64,000 nucleotides of DNA from Porphyrobacter sp. LM 6 (GCF_001720465.1 NZ_CP017113.1:1116001-1180000), one strand, 5' to 3'. Shown: positions 36,638 to 46,645, counted from the first letter of the stretch. The notes: generated from the sequence alone by a model not told the origin. Translations and numbers: made by a program.

Positions 36638-38131
36638 TCAGGTCGCGATCAGGGCGTCCGTCGCGGCGCGGTCGAGCCACAGCGCATGCACCCCGAAGGG
36701 CACGGGCAGGGGCAGCGGGATGCGGCATTGCTCGGTCATGGTGGCGGCATCGGCCACAATCAGCACAGCGCGCGTGCCATCGGCGAGCAGGTCGATCAGC
36801 CACCCGTCATCTTCCGAACTGGCATCGGCGCGCGGTACGAACACCGGTTCGCCGCCGAGCAGCCCGGCGTAATCGAGATAGCCCGCTTCCTCCTCGGCGA
36901 AGATGTCGTACTTCAGCACGCCCTTGCCCATCACCCCGTCGCTTTCGTCCAGCAGCCAGGTGAAGCGTGTTGGCTGGCCATGGTGCCGCCAGTCGATGCC
37001 CGGACGCTCGTAGTGATGATCAAGCAGCACGCGCTCCGTCACCGCGCCGCTTGCCAGATCGAGGCGCCAGTGGACGAATTGCGAATGGGGTTCAGCCGGC
37101 GTGTGGATCGGCATGAACGGCGGATAATCGCGAAACACCGGGGCGTAGACGTGGACCGCCCCATCGGCTTCCCAGCCGTTGGCAATGTGCCAGATGTGTC
37201 CCGGCAAGGCGGTGTCGAACCAGCGCACCGGATCGCCGTCGCGGTGGTCGCGCGTGATCATGCCGAAGCGCAGGGGTCTGGCGGCATCGAAGCTGGCAAC
37301 GCTGCCGTCCGGCCCCGCAAGGCCCGCCGGATTGAAGCGCAGCGAGCTGTCGGGGAAGATGATGTGCGTATCGGTCAGGATGTAGTCGTGAATGAAGAAG
37401 GCTGCGGGCTTGTCCTTCATCACCGTGCTTGTCGCGATGGTGCCGCCGCAGCCGAGCCTGGTCAGGTGTGTCGTGCCGGAAGTGAAATCCTGCCCGATCG
37501 AATAGACCGTGCCTGATGCGCCATCAGTCTTGGGATGGGCACTGAACGGGCAGTCGAGCGCGCCGCCGAAGGTCTCGTTGATGCCGCGCCCGTCGAGCGC
37601 CAGCCAGCCCTGCGCATCGCGCTTCACATCGAGCCGGAAGGGCAGGGCGGTTTCCTGCAAGCAGTAGAGCTGGTCGTCATGATGGAGCACGGCGGTGCCA
37701 TTGCTGCCCGCCTCGATCGGGTTCATGCGTGGGAGCAGGCCCAGCCGCGTCTTCAATCGTTCCAGCATCAGGCCCGCAAGCGCGCCCTTGCCGCCGCTGG
37801 TGAGATCGGCAATCCCCATGAAGGGGTTGCGCCCGGCCTGTTCGATCCACGCGGTGCGCGGAGTGCGGACATAGGTGTTGGAATAGCGCGCCTCGCCCCC
37901 GCGCAATTCGATCATGTGAAGCATCGCCTCGCCATCGAACATGTGGCGGCGGCGACGCGGTGCGAACCGCGCATTGGTGCCGTTGCGCAGGAACACCCCG
38001 TCGAGCTCGGCTGGCAAGTTCCCCTCGATCGTCAGCGGCACGCCGCACAGCTCCTCGTGCACCGGATCAAAGCCGGGGTGGCCATAGGGATCGGTGCCCT
38101 GGGGTGCAGCGATCTTGCCCGGTGCATTCAT
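36638..38131 (-). CDS. Carotenoid/stilbene cleavage oxygenase, paralogue
   Basis: 497 residues. Iron ligands in FSAHPKTDG, FFIHDYILTDTHIIF, HIWHIANGWEADG and FGVHALWLD; N-terminal ELDGVFLRNGTNARFAP. Distinct subfamily from the adjacent oxygenase (limited identity). ATG at 38131 has AGAGG upstream. Divergent from a TonB-dependent receptor across 280 bp, suggesting uptake and cleavage of the same hydrophobic compound. Confidence 0.9.
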   Translation of the reverse strand: MNAPGKIAAPQGTDPYGHPGFDPVHEELCGVPLTIEGNLPAELDGVFLRNGTNARFAPRRRRHMFDGEAMLHMIELRGGEARYSNTYVRTPRTAWIEQAGRNPFMGIADLTSGGKGALAGLMLERLKTRLGLLPRMNPIEAGSNGTAVLHHDDQLYCLQETALPFRLDVKRDAQGWLALDGRGINETFGGALDCPFSAHPKTDGASGTVYSIGQDFTSGTTHLTRLGCGGTIATSTVMKDKPAAFFIHDYILTDTHIIFPDSSLRFNPAGLAGPDGSVASFDAARPLRFGMITRDHRDGDPVRWFDTALPGHIWHIANGWEADGAVHVYAPVFRDYPPFMPIHTPAEPHSQFVHWRLDLASGAVTERVLLDHHYERPGIDWRHHGQPTRFTWLLDESDGVMGKGVLKYDIFAEEEAGYLDYAGLLGGEPVFVPRADASSEDDGWLIDLLADGTRAVLIVADAATMTEQCRIPLPLPVPFGVHALWLDRAATDALIAT

Positions 38132-38411
38132 GACGGCAGCCTCTTGTTCGACGAAGCGGGAGAACGTTCGGATTGCAGTTATAGCAATCAGGCCGCCAGA
38201 AGCCGCCCCCAGAAATATCAGGCAAGGCACCAGCCAAGCTGCCTCGAGTCATGCATTCCGTAACGGTATGACACCTGTCCCGATCTCACGCTCATTTTGA
38301 TCAGTTGCGGGTCCCAGTGAAATGCGATGCACTAATTGCAATAATGGCTGCTGCGGTCCGAACCATGCCGCTGCGGTAAGCACAACGAAGGTTCAACAGG
38401 GGGAGAGTGGC

Positions 38412-40775
38412 ATGACGTTTTTCAAGAGCGCGCGCGTGGCTATCTATCGGGCGGCCCTGCTGGGCACGGCGCTGACCGCCACCACGGCTTTCGCGCAGTC
38501 CGAAGATGCTGCGCAGGATCCCGGCAATGCCGACGATTCCATCAAGGAAATCGTGGTGACTGCCCGCTTCCGCACGGAAACCTTGCAGGACACCCCGATC
38601 GCGATCAGCGCGGTCGCCGCGGAATCGGTCGAGAAGATCGTCATCACTGACGTCAACAGCCTGCAACGCCTGCTGCCCAACGTGCAGCTGAGCCGCATCA
38701 ACTTTGCCGGGCAAGCGCTGGGCGCATCGATCCGCGGGATCAGCTTTGCCGACCTTGAAAAGAGCTTCGATCCGGCGATCGGGGTGGTGATCGACGGGGT
38801 GTTCCTTGGCACCAACACCGGCGCCAATATCGACTTCGACGATCTGGAATCGATCGAAGTTCTGCGCGGTCCGCAGGGCACCTTGTTTGGCCGCAACACC
38901 ATTGGTGGCACGATCAGCGTGCGCCACACGCGCCCGACGGGCGAGCTCGGCGGCAAGTTCAAGGCCCGCTACGGCAGCTTCAATTCGCTCGACCTCGAAG
39001 GCGTGCTCAACCTGCCCCAGATCGCCGATGCGCTGTCGATCAAGCTTGCGGGCCTGCGCCGCACCTCGGATTCGCCGACCATCAACCGCTACACCAACGA
39101 GCGTGAAGACGGCCGCGACATCTACAACCTCAGCGCCACGGCCCTCCTGGAGGTCGGCGATTTCACCGCGCTCGGGACAGTTGCCTACAACAAGGATCGT
39201 TCGCGCTATCCGACCGCGATCAACCTGACGCGGGCGTCGGGTCTGGCCTTCGGGGCGGGCGGGAACATCTGCGACTATACGCTCGCGGTCGGCCTTGGCG
39301 ATCTGGGCTGTGACACGCAGGGTTCGGTGCGACAGGCGACGGAGAACTTCCGCCTCGCCAACACCAGTATTCCGTTCGAAAGCTTCTTCGAAGGCTGGGC
39401 CGCATCGCTCGAACTGAACGGCAAGGTCGGCGGCTTTAACGTCACCGCGATCACCGGATGGCGCAAGTCGAACGACCAGTTGACCGAGGAAAACACCGGG
39501 ACGCCGCCGGTCTCCTATACCGGCGTGCCGGGGCAGGGCGTGCCGCTGTTCGTGGCCGCGCGCGATCAGGATTACGAGCAGTTCAGCCAGGAAATCCGTG
39601 TCGCCGGCGACATCACCGACTGGATGGATATCGTAGCCGGGGTCTATTACCTTAACACCAAATATTCGATCCGGCCCGGTGAGTTCAACGGATCGCGGGC
39701 GGGCCTCGCCTGGCTTGCGGTGCCGCTGTTCCCGCCTGCAGTGCCGGCGCCGACCTTCATCAACGTGCCGATCCAGGGCGCAACCGCATCGCAGGAGCTC
39801 GATTCCTTCGCGGTGTTTGCCGAAAGCATCTTCAAGCTCAGCGACAATGTTCGTCTGACCGCCGGCGGTCGCTACACCATCGAGACCAAGGAGTTCGCGC
39901 TCAACCAGACGCTTGCCGTGCCCTTTACCGGGCAAGGCAAGGAAACCTGGCGCGATCCGACCTGGCGCGTCATTCTCGACTGGAAGCCGACTGACGATAC
40001 GATGCTCTATGGTAGCTGGTCGCGTGGCTTCCGTTCGGGCGGCTGGAATGGCCGGGCGACCACGGCTGCGGCGATCGGGCCCTACAATCCCGAAACCGTC
40101 GACAGCTACGAAATCGGCGCCAAGACCGAATTTGCCGACGGCAAGATGCAGGTCAATCTCGCTGCCTTCCTCGTCAATTACGACGACAAGCAGGAAGAGA
40201 TCATCCGCCCTGCCGTGGGCGGCGGGACCGAAACCATCGTCGACAACGCGGCGAACGCGCAGACCAAGGGGATCGAACTGGAGTGGATCGCGCGCCCGAC
40301 ATCGGAACTCACCTTCCGGGCAGCGGGGGCCTATCTCTCGGCCAAGTACAAGGACTTCCTGATCCCCAACCTTGCCGTCCCGGGCCAGTTCATCGACATT
40401 ACTAACGTCGCCAATTTCCGCCGCGCGCCGAAGTGGACCGGCAATGTCGGGATGGATTACGACAAGCAGTTGGATGATCGCAACAGCATCAACTTCAATG
40501 CCAACCTTGCCTATCTGGACGACTTCTTCACCTCGCCGCGGCGCGACCCGACCGGGCGCAACCGTGATACGATCGCGGCGCACACCACGCTCGATGCCTC
40601 GCTCGCGTTCCTTCACACGGGCGACACCTTCAAGCGGATGCGGATTGCAGTCTACGGCCGCGATCTGCTTAACAAGGGCAACCGCCTGACCAACACGCTG
40701 GATGCCGGTGTGTTCTATTTCGGCGTGGTGAGTGCCAACCGCGAAGGCGGGGTGGAATTCAGCATCGAATTCTGA
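38412..40775 (+). CDS. TonB-dependent receptor
   Basis: 787 residues. Signal peptide ALLGTALTATTAFAQ; TonB box region IKEIVVTARFR, plug domain with GVFLGTNTGANIDFDDLESI and VLRGPQGTLFGRNTIGGTIS, then a 22-strand barrel ending in a C-terminal Phe (EFSIEF). Outer-membrane importer; substrate unknown, but the divergent carotenoid oxygenases and following aldehyde dehydrogenase suggest an apocarotenoid or aryl compound. GGGAGAG precedes the ATG at 38412. Confidence 0.93.
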   Translation: MTFFKSARVAIYRAALLGTALTATTAFAQSEDAAQDPGNADDSIKEIVVTARFRTETLQDTPIAISAVAAESVEKIVITDVNSLQRLLPNVQLSRINFAGQALGASIRGISFADLEKSFDPAIGVVIDGVFLGTNTGANIDFDDLESIEVLRGPQGTLFGRNTIGGTISVRHTRPTGELGGKFKARYGSFNSLDLEGVLNLPQIADALSIKLAGLRRTSDSPTINRYTNEREDGRDIYNLSATALLEVGDFTALGTVAYNKDRSRYPTAINLTRASGLAFGAGGNICDYTLAVGLGDLGCDTQGSVRQATENFRLANTSIPFESFFEGWAASLELNGKVGGFNVTAITGWRKSNDQLTEENTGTPPVSYTGVPGQGVPLFVAARDQDYEQFSQEIRVAGDITDWMDIVAGVYYLNTKYSIRPGEFNGSRAGLAWLAVPLFPPAVPAPTFINVPIQGATASQELDSFAVFAESIFKLSDNVRLTAGGRYTIETKEFALNQTLAVPFTGQGKETWRDPTWRVILDWKPTDDTMLYGSWSRGFRSGGWNGRATTAAAIGPYNPETVDSYEIGAKTEFADGKMQVNLAAFLVNYDDKQEEIIRPAVGGGTETIVDNAANAQTKGIELEWIARPTSELTFRAAGAYLSAKYKDFLIPNLAVPGQFIDITNVANFRRAPKWTGNVGMDYDKQLDDRNSINFNANLAYLDDFFTSPRRDPTGRNRDTIAAHTTLDASLAFLHTGDTFKRMRIAVYGRDLLNKGNRLTNTLDAGVFYFGVVSANREGGVEFSIEF

Positions 40776-40782
40776 TCCGGAT

Positions 40783-40835
40783 GCGGGCCTGAAGGTCGCG
40801 GCTGCACAATCGGCAGCCCGGTCTTCAGGCCCCGC
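40783..40835. terminator. Bidirectional hairpin terminator candidate
   Basis: Long stem: GCGGGCCTGAAG at 40783-40794 pairs with CTTCAGGCCCCGC at 40823-40835 (one bulged C), with an inner GGCTGC/GCAGCC stem. Sits between the convergent TonB receptor and aldehyde dehydrogenase genes. Confidence 0.7.
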
Positions 40836-40840
40836 CTTTA

Positions 40841-42274
40841 TCAGGCCTGATGGATGGCCTTGGTCACCATGTAGCTATCGAGGCCTTCAGAGCCGCCTTC
40901 GCTGCCGAAGCCTGAATGCTTGACCCCGCCGAACGGCGCATCCGCGACCGAGATGGCGAAGCTGTTGATCCCCACCATCCCCGCCTCGATCGCATCGCCC
41001 GCCAGATTTGCGGTGCGCAGATTATTGGTGAAGGCAAAGGCAGCAAGGCCGAAGGGCAGGCGATTGGCCTCGCCGATGGCATCGTCGAGCGTGACGAAAG
41101 GACGCGTCACCGCGACCGGGCCGAAGGGCTCGGTGTTCATGATCTCGGCATCGTTCGGCACATCGGCGATCAGCGTGGGCTGGAAGAAGAACCCGTCGCC
41201 ATAGGCTTCGCCGCCCACCAGCAGCTTCCCGCCCCGCGCGGCGGCATCGCCGATCAGGCCGGCGAGCGCTGCCGGACGGCGCGGATTGGCGAGAGGCCCC
41301 ATCTGCACACCGGCCTCGAGACCATTGCCGACCTTGAGTGCTGCGGTGCGCTCGGCAAAGCCCTTGAGGAAGGCGTCGTAGATTCCCTCCTGCACATAGA
41401 AGCGCGTCGGCGAGACGCAGACCTGTCCGGCATTGCGGAACTTCTGGGGCACCAGCACATCGAGCACCCTGGCGAGATCGACATCGTCGAACACCAGCAC
41501 CGGAGCATGGCCGCCCAGCTCCATGGTGATCCGCTTCACCCCGTCCGCTGCAAGCCGCATCAGATGCTTGCCGACCGCAGTTGATCCGGTGAAGCTGACC
41601 TTGCGGATCACCGGAGAGGCGATCAGCGTACGGCTGATAAAGTCGGGATCACCATAGACCATCTGCGCGACATTGGCAGGCACCCCGGCATCGGCGAGGC
41701 AGCGGATCAGCGCCGAGGTGGAAGCCGGGCATTCCTCGGCTGGCTTGGCGATCACCGAACAACCCGCTGCCAGCGCCGGCGCGAGCTTCTTGGCAAGCAT
41801 GTAGACCGGGAAGTTCCAAGGCGTGAACACCGCCACCGGGCCGACCGGCTGCTTGATCACCATCGCGCGCTGTCCGGTTGGGCGCACCAGCACCCGGCCA
41901 TAGGCGCGCTTGGCCTCCTCGGCGTAGAAATCGAACATCGAGGCCGATCCCATGACCTCGCCCAGCGCCTCGGCCTTCGGCTTGCCCTGTTCGGTGGTGA
42001 GCAGCACGGCAATCGTCTCGGCCCGCTCGCGCAGGAGATCGGCGGCCTTGCGCAGAATGCCCGCGCGCGTGTCGACATCGACCGCGCGCCACGCCTTGAA
42101 GCCCTGCTCGGCTGCGGCGAGCGCTTCTTCGAGATCGGCCGCGGTCGCTACCGGAAGATCGGCAATGCCTGCGCCCAGCGCCGGGTTGAGCACCGGCCGG
42201 GTCTCGCGCCCCTCGCCGCTGCGCCATACGCCATTGATGAAGAGCGCAAGGTCCGAAGTGTATTTCTGGGTCAT
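40841..42274 (-). CDS. NAD(P)-dependent aldehyde dehydrogenase (succinate-semialdehyde type)
   Basis: 477 residues. Catalytic Glu in MELGGHAPV and Cys in NAGQVCVSPTRFYV; cofactor loop FTPWNFPVYMLAKKLAPALA and SFTGSTAVGKHLM. Closest by pattern to the GabD/SSADH subfamily, but this subfamily oxidises many aldehydes. Beside the carotenoid-oxygenase genes it may oxidise their aldehyde products. Ends six bases from the terminator hairpin. Confidence 0.9.
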   Translation of the reverse strand: MTQKYTSDLALFINGVWRSGEGRETRPVLNPALGAGIADLPVATAADLEEALAAAEQGFKAWRAVDVDTRAGILRKAADLLRERAETIAVLLTTEQGKPKAEALGEVMGSASMFDFYAEEAKRAYGRVLVRPTGQRAMVIKQPVGPVAVFTPWNFPVYMLAKKLAPALAAGCSVIAKPAEECPASTSALIRCLADAGVPANVAQMVYGDPDFISRTLIASPVIRKVSFTGSTAVGKHLMRLAADGVKRITMELGGHAPVLVFDDVDLARVLDVLVPQKFRNAGQVCVSPTRFYVQEGIYDAFLKGFAERTAALKVGNGLEAGVQMGPLANPRRPAALAGLIGDAAARGGKLLVGGEAYGDGFFFQPTLIADVPNDAEIMNTEPFGPVAVTRPFVTLDDAIGEANRLPFGLAAFAFTNNLRTANLAGDAIEAGMVGINSFAISVADAPFGGVKHSGFGSEGGSEGLDSYMVTKAIHQA

Positions 42275-42452
42275 AGCCCGTTCCCCTGATTGTGCCTGCT
42301 GCCGATAAGCCGCTTCTGCCTAGCCGATGCGGCTTGGCAAGAGACCTGTGCAATTTGCGCGAGCGGACAAGGCAGGACTTGGCATCATCGCTAGCTTGCG
42401 GCTCGGATGCCGCCGCGTCTACGATGCATGGCAAGCGGCAGAAAGGCTTCCC

Positions 42453-43424
42453 ATGACGATTAGCGCATCGACCGGCCCGGGCCGCATTCCACTAGCCGAT
42501 CCGCCGCACAGCTCCGCCAATCCGCCGCCCATCGCGCCCGAACTTGCCGCGCTGGACAAGAAGCTCGGCAAGCTGGTGGTCAACCGTTTCACCTACCGGC
42601 TGCTGCGGGTGGTGGGGCGCTTTCTGCGCCCGCCGTTCGATCCTTCGGGTGTCAGCCTGACGTGGGACGATGCGCGCGGGCAGCGGATGGCGATTGTCAC
42701 GCCTGATGAGCGGAAGGGTGCAGGCGCGCTGATCCTGTTTCACGGTGGCGGCTTCGTGTTCGGACGGCCCGAGGATACCCTGCCCAAGGCCGCGCTGTTC
42801 GCCAAGGCGCTGGGCGTGCCGGTCATTTGTCCGGCCTACCGGTTGGCGCCGCAGAACCCGTTTCCTGCGGCACTCGATGATGGACACGCTGCATGGCACC
42901 GCGTGCTCGCCCGCGCCGATGCGCTGGGGATCGACCCGGCGAAGATCGTGGTCGGCGGTTACAGCGCGGGCGGAGGGCTGGCGGCCAATCTTGTGCACCG
43001 GTTGCATGATGAAGGCGGGCAGCAACCTGCCGCCCAGTTGCTGATCTATCCGATGCTCGATGATCGCACCGCGCAGCGCCGCGAGCTTGATGCGCCGCGC
43101 CACTCGATCTGGAGCAATGGCAACAACCGCTTCGCCTGGCCTGCCTATCTCGGCAACACGGCCGATCCGGCGGCGCTGACCTACGCGGTTGGCGCAAGGC
43201 GAGCCGATCTGTCCGGATTACCCCCGGCATGGGTCGGGGTGGGAACCTGCGATCTCTTTCTTGATGAAGTGCGGGCCTATGCGCGCCGTCTTGGCGAGGC
43301 GGGTGTGGCGGTCAGCTATGACGAGGTGGACGGCGGGATCCACGCTTTCGACATGGACGACAATCCGCTCGCGCACGCCTTCACCGCGTCGCAAATCGCC
43401 TTTATCCGGGGCTACGTCGAATAA
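42453..43424 (+). CDS. HSL-type alpha/beta hydrolase (esterase/lipase)
   Basis: 323 residues, hormone-sensitive-lipase family. Oxyanion motif HGGG at 97-100, nucleophile Ser171 in GGYSAGG, Asp267 in GTCDLFLDE and His297 in GGIHAF complete the triad. No signal peptide. Divergent from the aldehyde dehydrogenase across 178 bp. Substrate is probably a small acyl ester; not predictable further. ATG at 42453 chosen because the fold begins soon after and the upstream frame lacks features. Confidence 0.88.
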   Translation: MTISASTGPGRIPLADPPHSSANPPPIAPELAALDKKLGKLVVNRFTYRLLRVVGRFLRPPFDPSGVSLTWDDARGQRMAIVTPDERKGAGALILFHGGGFVFGRPEDTLPKAALFAKALGVPVICPAYRLAPQNPFPAALDDGHAAWHRVLARADALGIDPAKIVVGGYSAGGGLAANLVHRLHDEGGQQPAAQLLIYPMLDDRTAQRRELDAPRHSIWSNGNNRFAWPAYLGNTADPAALTYAVGARRADLSGLPPAWVGVGTCDLFLDEVRAYARRLGEAGVAVSYDEVDGGIHAFDMDDNPLAHAFTASQIAFIRGYVE

Positions 43425-43440
43425 GAGCAGCCCCGCGCGA

Positions 43441-43896
43441 TCAGAGCGAGGCGGCGGCTTCCTTGATCGCGCGGCGGATGCTCATGTAGGTCGCGCAGCG
43501 GCACAGGTTGCCGCTCATCGCCTCATCGATCGCGGCATCATCGGGCGAAGGGTTGTCGCGCAGAAGCGCTGCCGCCGCCATAATCTGGCCCGATTGGCAA
43601 TAGCCGCACTGGGGGACGTCATTGGCGATCCATGCCTCGCGAATGGCTTCCGCAGCATCGCCGGCCACGCCTTCGATGGTGGTGATCTCGGCGCCTTCGA
43701 GGGCGTCGTGCGGTGTGATGCAAGCTCGCGTCGGCTCGCCATCGACGTGCACCGTGCAAGCCCCGCACTGGGCGACACCGCAGCCGAATTTGGTGCCGGT
43801 CATCCCCAGATGATCGCGCAGCACCCAAAGCAGCGGGGTGCCCGGTGCGGCATCGACGTTCGTGGATTTCCCGTTGATTGTCAGGGTAATGGCCAT
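43441..43896 (-). CDS. iorA: (2Fe-2S) subunit of IorAB-type molybdenum oxidoreductase
   Basis: 151 residues with both clusters: plant-type ferredoxin Cys39, 44, 47 and 59 (FGCGVAQCGACTV) and the helical-domain Cys97, 100, 132 and 134 (QCGYCQSGQ, NLCRCATYMS). Electron-transfer subunit of a xanthine-dehydrogenase-family enzyme. AGGAGACGAAC directly before the ATG; 15 bp after the large-subunit gene. No FAD-subunit gene is adjacent, as in isoquinoline 1-oxidoreductase. Confidence 0.92.
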   Translation of the reverse strand: MAITLTINGKSTNVDAAPGTPLLWVLRDHLGMTGTKFGCGVAQCGACTVHVDGEPTRACITPHDALEGAEITTIEGVAGDAAEAIREAWIANDVPQCGYCQSGQIMAAAALLRDNPSPDDAAIDEAMSGNLCRCATYMSIRRAIKEAAASL

Positions 43897-43911
43897 GTTC
43901 GTCTCCTCGTC

Positions 43912-46293
43912 CTACGCGGTCTTTTTGGCAGGCAGTTTGAGCTTGCTGCCCTCCGGCCCGATCAGCGGAAGGCTGCGCAGGCGGTGCCCGGTCGCCGCGA
44001 AAATCGCATTGGCGAGCGCGGGGGCGGCGGGCGGGGTCGCAGGTTCGCCCACGCCGCCGGGGACCGCATTGGACGCGATGATTTCGACCTCGAACTCGCG
44101 CGGCGCCTCGTTCATCCGCAGCAGCCGCCAGCTGGGGAAGTTGTCCTGCACGATCGCCCCGTTCTTGGCGGTGATCGCGCCATAGAGCGCGTTCGACAAT
44201 CCGTAGATCGTGCCGCCTTCCATCTGCGCGCGCACGTGGCGCGGATTGATCACGGTGCCGGCATCGACCGCCAGCCACACGCCGGGAATGCTGATCGTCC
44301 CGTCAGCACGCACTGCCACTTCGACGACCGTGGCGATATAGCTCAGGAATGAACGGTGAACCGCGATGCCGAGGCCGCGACCCTTGGGCAGTTTGCGGCC
44401 CCATCGGGCCATTGCAGCGGCCTTTTCCACCACCGTCCGCAAGCGCCCGGTGTCGATCGGGTATTCCTCGAGCGAGGCACCATAGTTGTCGTATTTCGCG
44501 CCCTCGGCATTGGGGTCGACCAGACGGGCTGCGCCGATCAGTTCGAGCAGATAGTCCTTCTGATCGCGGCCAGCGGCGTGGGCCAGTTCAGCCGCAAAGC
44601 TCTGCGCCGCAAACACGTGGTAGATATTGGAAACGGAACGCAGCCAGCCGATCCGCACGTGCCCCTTGGCATTGCCGGATTCGATCTGCAGGTTGGGCAT
44701 GGCAAAGGGAAGGTCGGTCGCACCCAGACCCATCTCGCCATCGCTCGGCTCGGATACCGTATGGTCAAAGGTCGAGCTGATCGGCGGGAAGACCGTGCGG
44801 TGCAGCCACGCGGTGCATTTGCCGTTCTTGTCGAGCCCCGCCTCGCAATATTGCGCGCTGGCCGAATGGTAATAGCCGTGCTGGATGTCGTCCTCGCGCG
44901 TCCAGGTGACCTTGACCGGCTTGCCCACCTCGCGGGCGATCAACGCGGCCTCCAGAACGAAATCGGGCTTCGATTTGCGCCCGAAGGCACCGCCCAGCCA
45001 GGTGGGCGTGACCTTGATCTTGGTCTTGTCGATCCCGAGCGCCCCGGCGAGCGTATCGCGGGTGCTTTGCGGGTCTTGTACGCAGGCCCAGCATTCGAGC
45101 AGATCGCCGTTCCATTCGGCCGTGGCGCTCGGTGGCTCCATCGGCGACTGGTTGAGGTGGGGGGCATAATATTCCGCCGTGATCCGCTTGTCCGCCGCGG
45201 CCAGCGCCTTGCCGACATCGCCGCGCGAACGGCGCACCTTGCCGTTGCGCCGCGCGGTGGCCTGCATCTGCTTGGCGAAGACATCGGAATCGTAACCAGC
45301 ATTGGGGCCATCGCGCCAGGTGATCTCCAGGGCGCGGCGCCCTTCGATCGCAGCCCAGGTATCACGCGCGACTACCGCCACGCCGCCGAGCGGCTGGAAC
45401 AGGGCCGGGGGCGTGGGATCGGGCAGGCGCACCGTCTTGAGTACTCCGGGAACCGCGAGTGCCTTGGCATCATCTACACTGCCGATCTTGCCGAACAGCT
45501 GCGGCGGGCGGGCGACGACGGCATAGACCATGCCCGGACGCTTCACGTCGATCCCGTAAGTGCTGTCGCCCTTGACGATGCGCGGCACTGTCAGCGAGGG
45601 GATTTCCTCATTGATGTAGCGCCATTCCTTAGGGGTCTTGAGCTTGATGTCGGCTTCGGCCGGAATTTCGAGCTTGCCGGCCAGTTCCGCAAGATTGCCG
45701 TATGACAGCGTCTCGTCGTTCTGGGTGTTGCTGACGAGGCCGCCCTGCGCCGAGCACTGGTCAACCGGCAGTTTCCAGTAGAGCGCGGCTGCGGCGACCA
45801 GCATCTGCCGCATCGCTGCGCCGGCCACCCGCAGGCGATGGAAATTGAACCGCACCGAGCGCGAACCATCGGTGTTCTGGTCGCCATAGCGTTCGTGCCC
45901 TTCCGCCTGCACGATGCGGACCTTATCCCACTCGGCCTCGAGTTCGTCGGCAACGATCTGCGCCATCGAGGTCCAGACCTGTTGGCCCATTTCCGAGCGG
46001 TGACAGGTGATCTTGACCGTGCCGTCGCGCTCGATTTCGATCCAGAGGGCCGGGGTGGCGTCCCCGCCCTTCACGCCGGTGAGCGGGCTGGGGCCGGGAT
46101 CCTTGAGCTTGAAGGCATCGGCATCGATCTCGGGCTCGACGTAGCTTGAACAGCCCGCCAGCGCGACGCCGAGCACGAACAGGCCCGTACCGCCGACAAA
46201 AGCGCGGCGGCTGAGATTGACGTAGGGGCTAGGCTCACCTGCTCCCCCGCGTGTCTTTCTTGCAGGAATGATACCGAGATCGCGGATCAGCAT
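43912..46293 (-). CDS. iorB: Molybdopterin-binding subunit of IorAB-type oxidoreductase (Tat lipoprotein)
   Basis: 793 residues. Tat motif SRRAFVGG at residues 28-35 followed by a hydrophobic run and lipobox LAGC (Cys48), so the enzyme is exported folded and membrane-anchored. Cofactor-domain motifs HLNQSPMEPPSATAEW and GGAFGRKSKPDFVLEA, and the C-terminal GVGEPATPPAAPALANAI with the conserved catalytic Glu. Oxidises an aldehyde or N-heterocycle, passing electrons through IorA to the respiratory chain. ATG at 46293 begins the Tat signal region. Confidence 0.9.
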   Translation of the reverse strand: MLIRDLGIIPARKTRGGAGEPSPYVNLSRRAFVGGTGLFVLGVALAGCSSYVEPEIDADAFKLKDPGPSPLTGVKGGDATPALWIEIERDGTVKITCHRSEMGQQVWTSMAQIVADELEAEWDKVRIVQAEGHERYGDQNTDGSRSVRFNFHRLRVAGAAMRQMLVAAAALYWKLPVDQCSAQGGLVSNTQNDETLSYGNLAELAGKLEIPAEADIKLKTPKEWRYINEEIPSLTVPRIVKGDSTYGIDVKRPGMVYAVVARPPQLFGKIGSVDDAKALAVPGVLKTVRLPDPTPPALFQPLGGVAVVARDTWAAIEGRRALEITWRDGPNAGYDSDVFAKQMQATARRNGKVRRSRGDVGKALAAADKRITAEYYAPHLNQSPMEPPSATAEWNGDLLECWACVQDPQSTRDTLAGALGIDKTKIKVTPTWLGGAFGRKSKPDFVLEAALIAREVGKPVKVTWTREDDIQHGYYHSASAQYCEAGLDKNGKCTAWLHRTVFPPISSTFDHTVSEPSDGEMGLGATDLPFAMPNLQIESGNAKGHVRIGWLRSVSNIYHVFAAQSFAAELAHAAGRDQKDYLLELIGAARLVDPNAEGAKYDNYGASLEEYPIDTGRLRTVVEKAAAMARWGRKLPKGRGLGIAVHRSFLSYIATVVEVAVRADGTISIPGVWLAVDAGTVINPRHVRAQMEGGTIYGLSNALYGAITAKNGAIVQDNFPSWRLLRMNEAPREFEVEIIASNAVPGGVGEPATPPAAPALANAIFAATGHRLRSLPLIGPEGSKLKLPAKKTA

Positions 46294-46645
46294 GAGCCTT
46301 GCTCCTTCAGCCGGACGCCCACCTCGCGTCCGGCCCGCAGACTGTGCGCCACACGAGATGCGCTGGCAACCATGCTGGGTCAAATACCCCAGCGCGAGTG
46401 GCCGAACAGGTCAGGGATGGACGCGAGGGATCTGGTTGATGGTGCCAGCATCGCAAGTGCACAGGCCTTGGCATGGCTGTGAACCCAAAATGGCACATGG
46501 GCTCATGGAGTGCCAGAAAATCAAGTAAATACAGCATTGACCCGCCATGGAGCGAGCGATACTTTGGCCCTTTGGGGATCCAGGGTCGACTGCATCCCGG
46601 TGTTGAATGGCTCTGCCCGGCAGGTGCCACCTTGGGGATGTTAGA
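46294..46645. other. 352-bp divergent intergenic region
   Basis: Between iorB and the first RTX gene. No gene seen. It holds a small dyad GCTGGG/CCCAGC around 46371-46391 and the promoter-like pair listed separately. Confidence 0.5.
46537..46565 (+). promoter_or_regulatory. Possible sigma-70 promoter of the RTX gene
   Basis: TTGACC (46537-46542), 17-base spacer, TACTTT (46560-46565). The -35 is good, the -10 poor. Would give an untranslated leader of about 75 bases. Confidence 0.3.

Noticed and set aside
38301..40616. 771-codon minus-strand open frame opposite the TonB receptor
   Set aside because: Mirror frame of a strongly recognisable receptor gene; composition is typical of GC-rich antisense frames.
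46371..46391. GCTGGG/CCCAGC dyad as terminator or riboswitch
   Set aside because: Short stem, no U-run and no riboswitch-like conserved core; left as part of the intergenic description.
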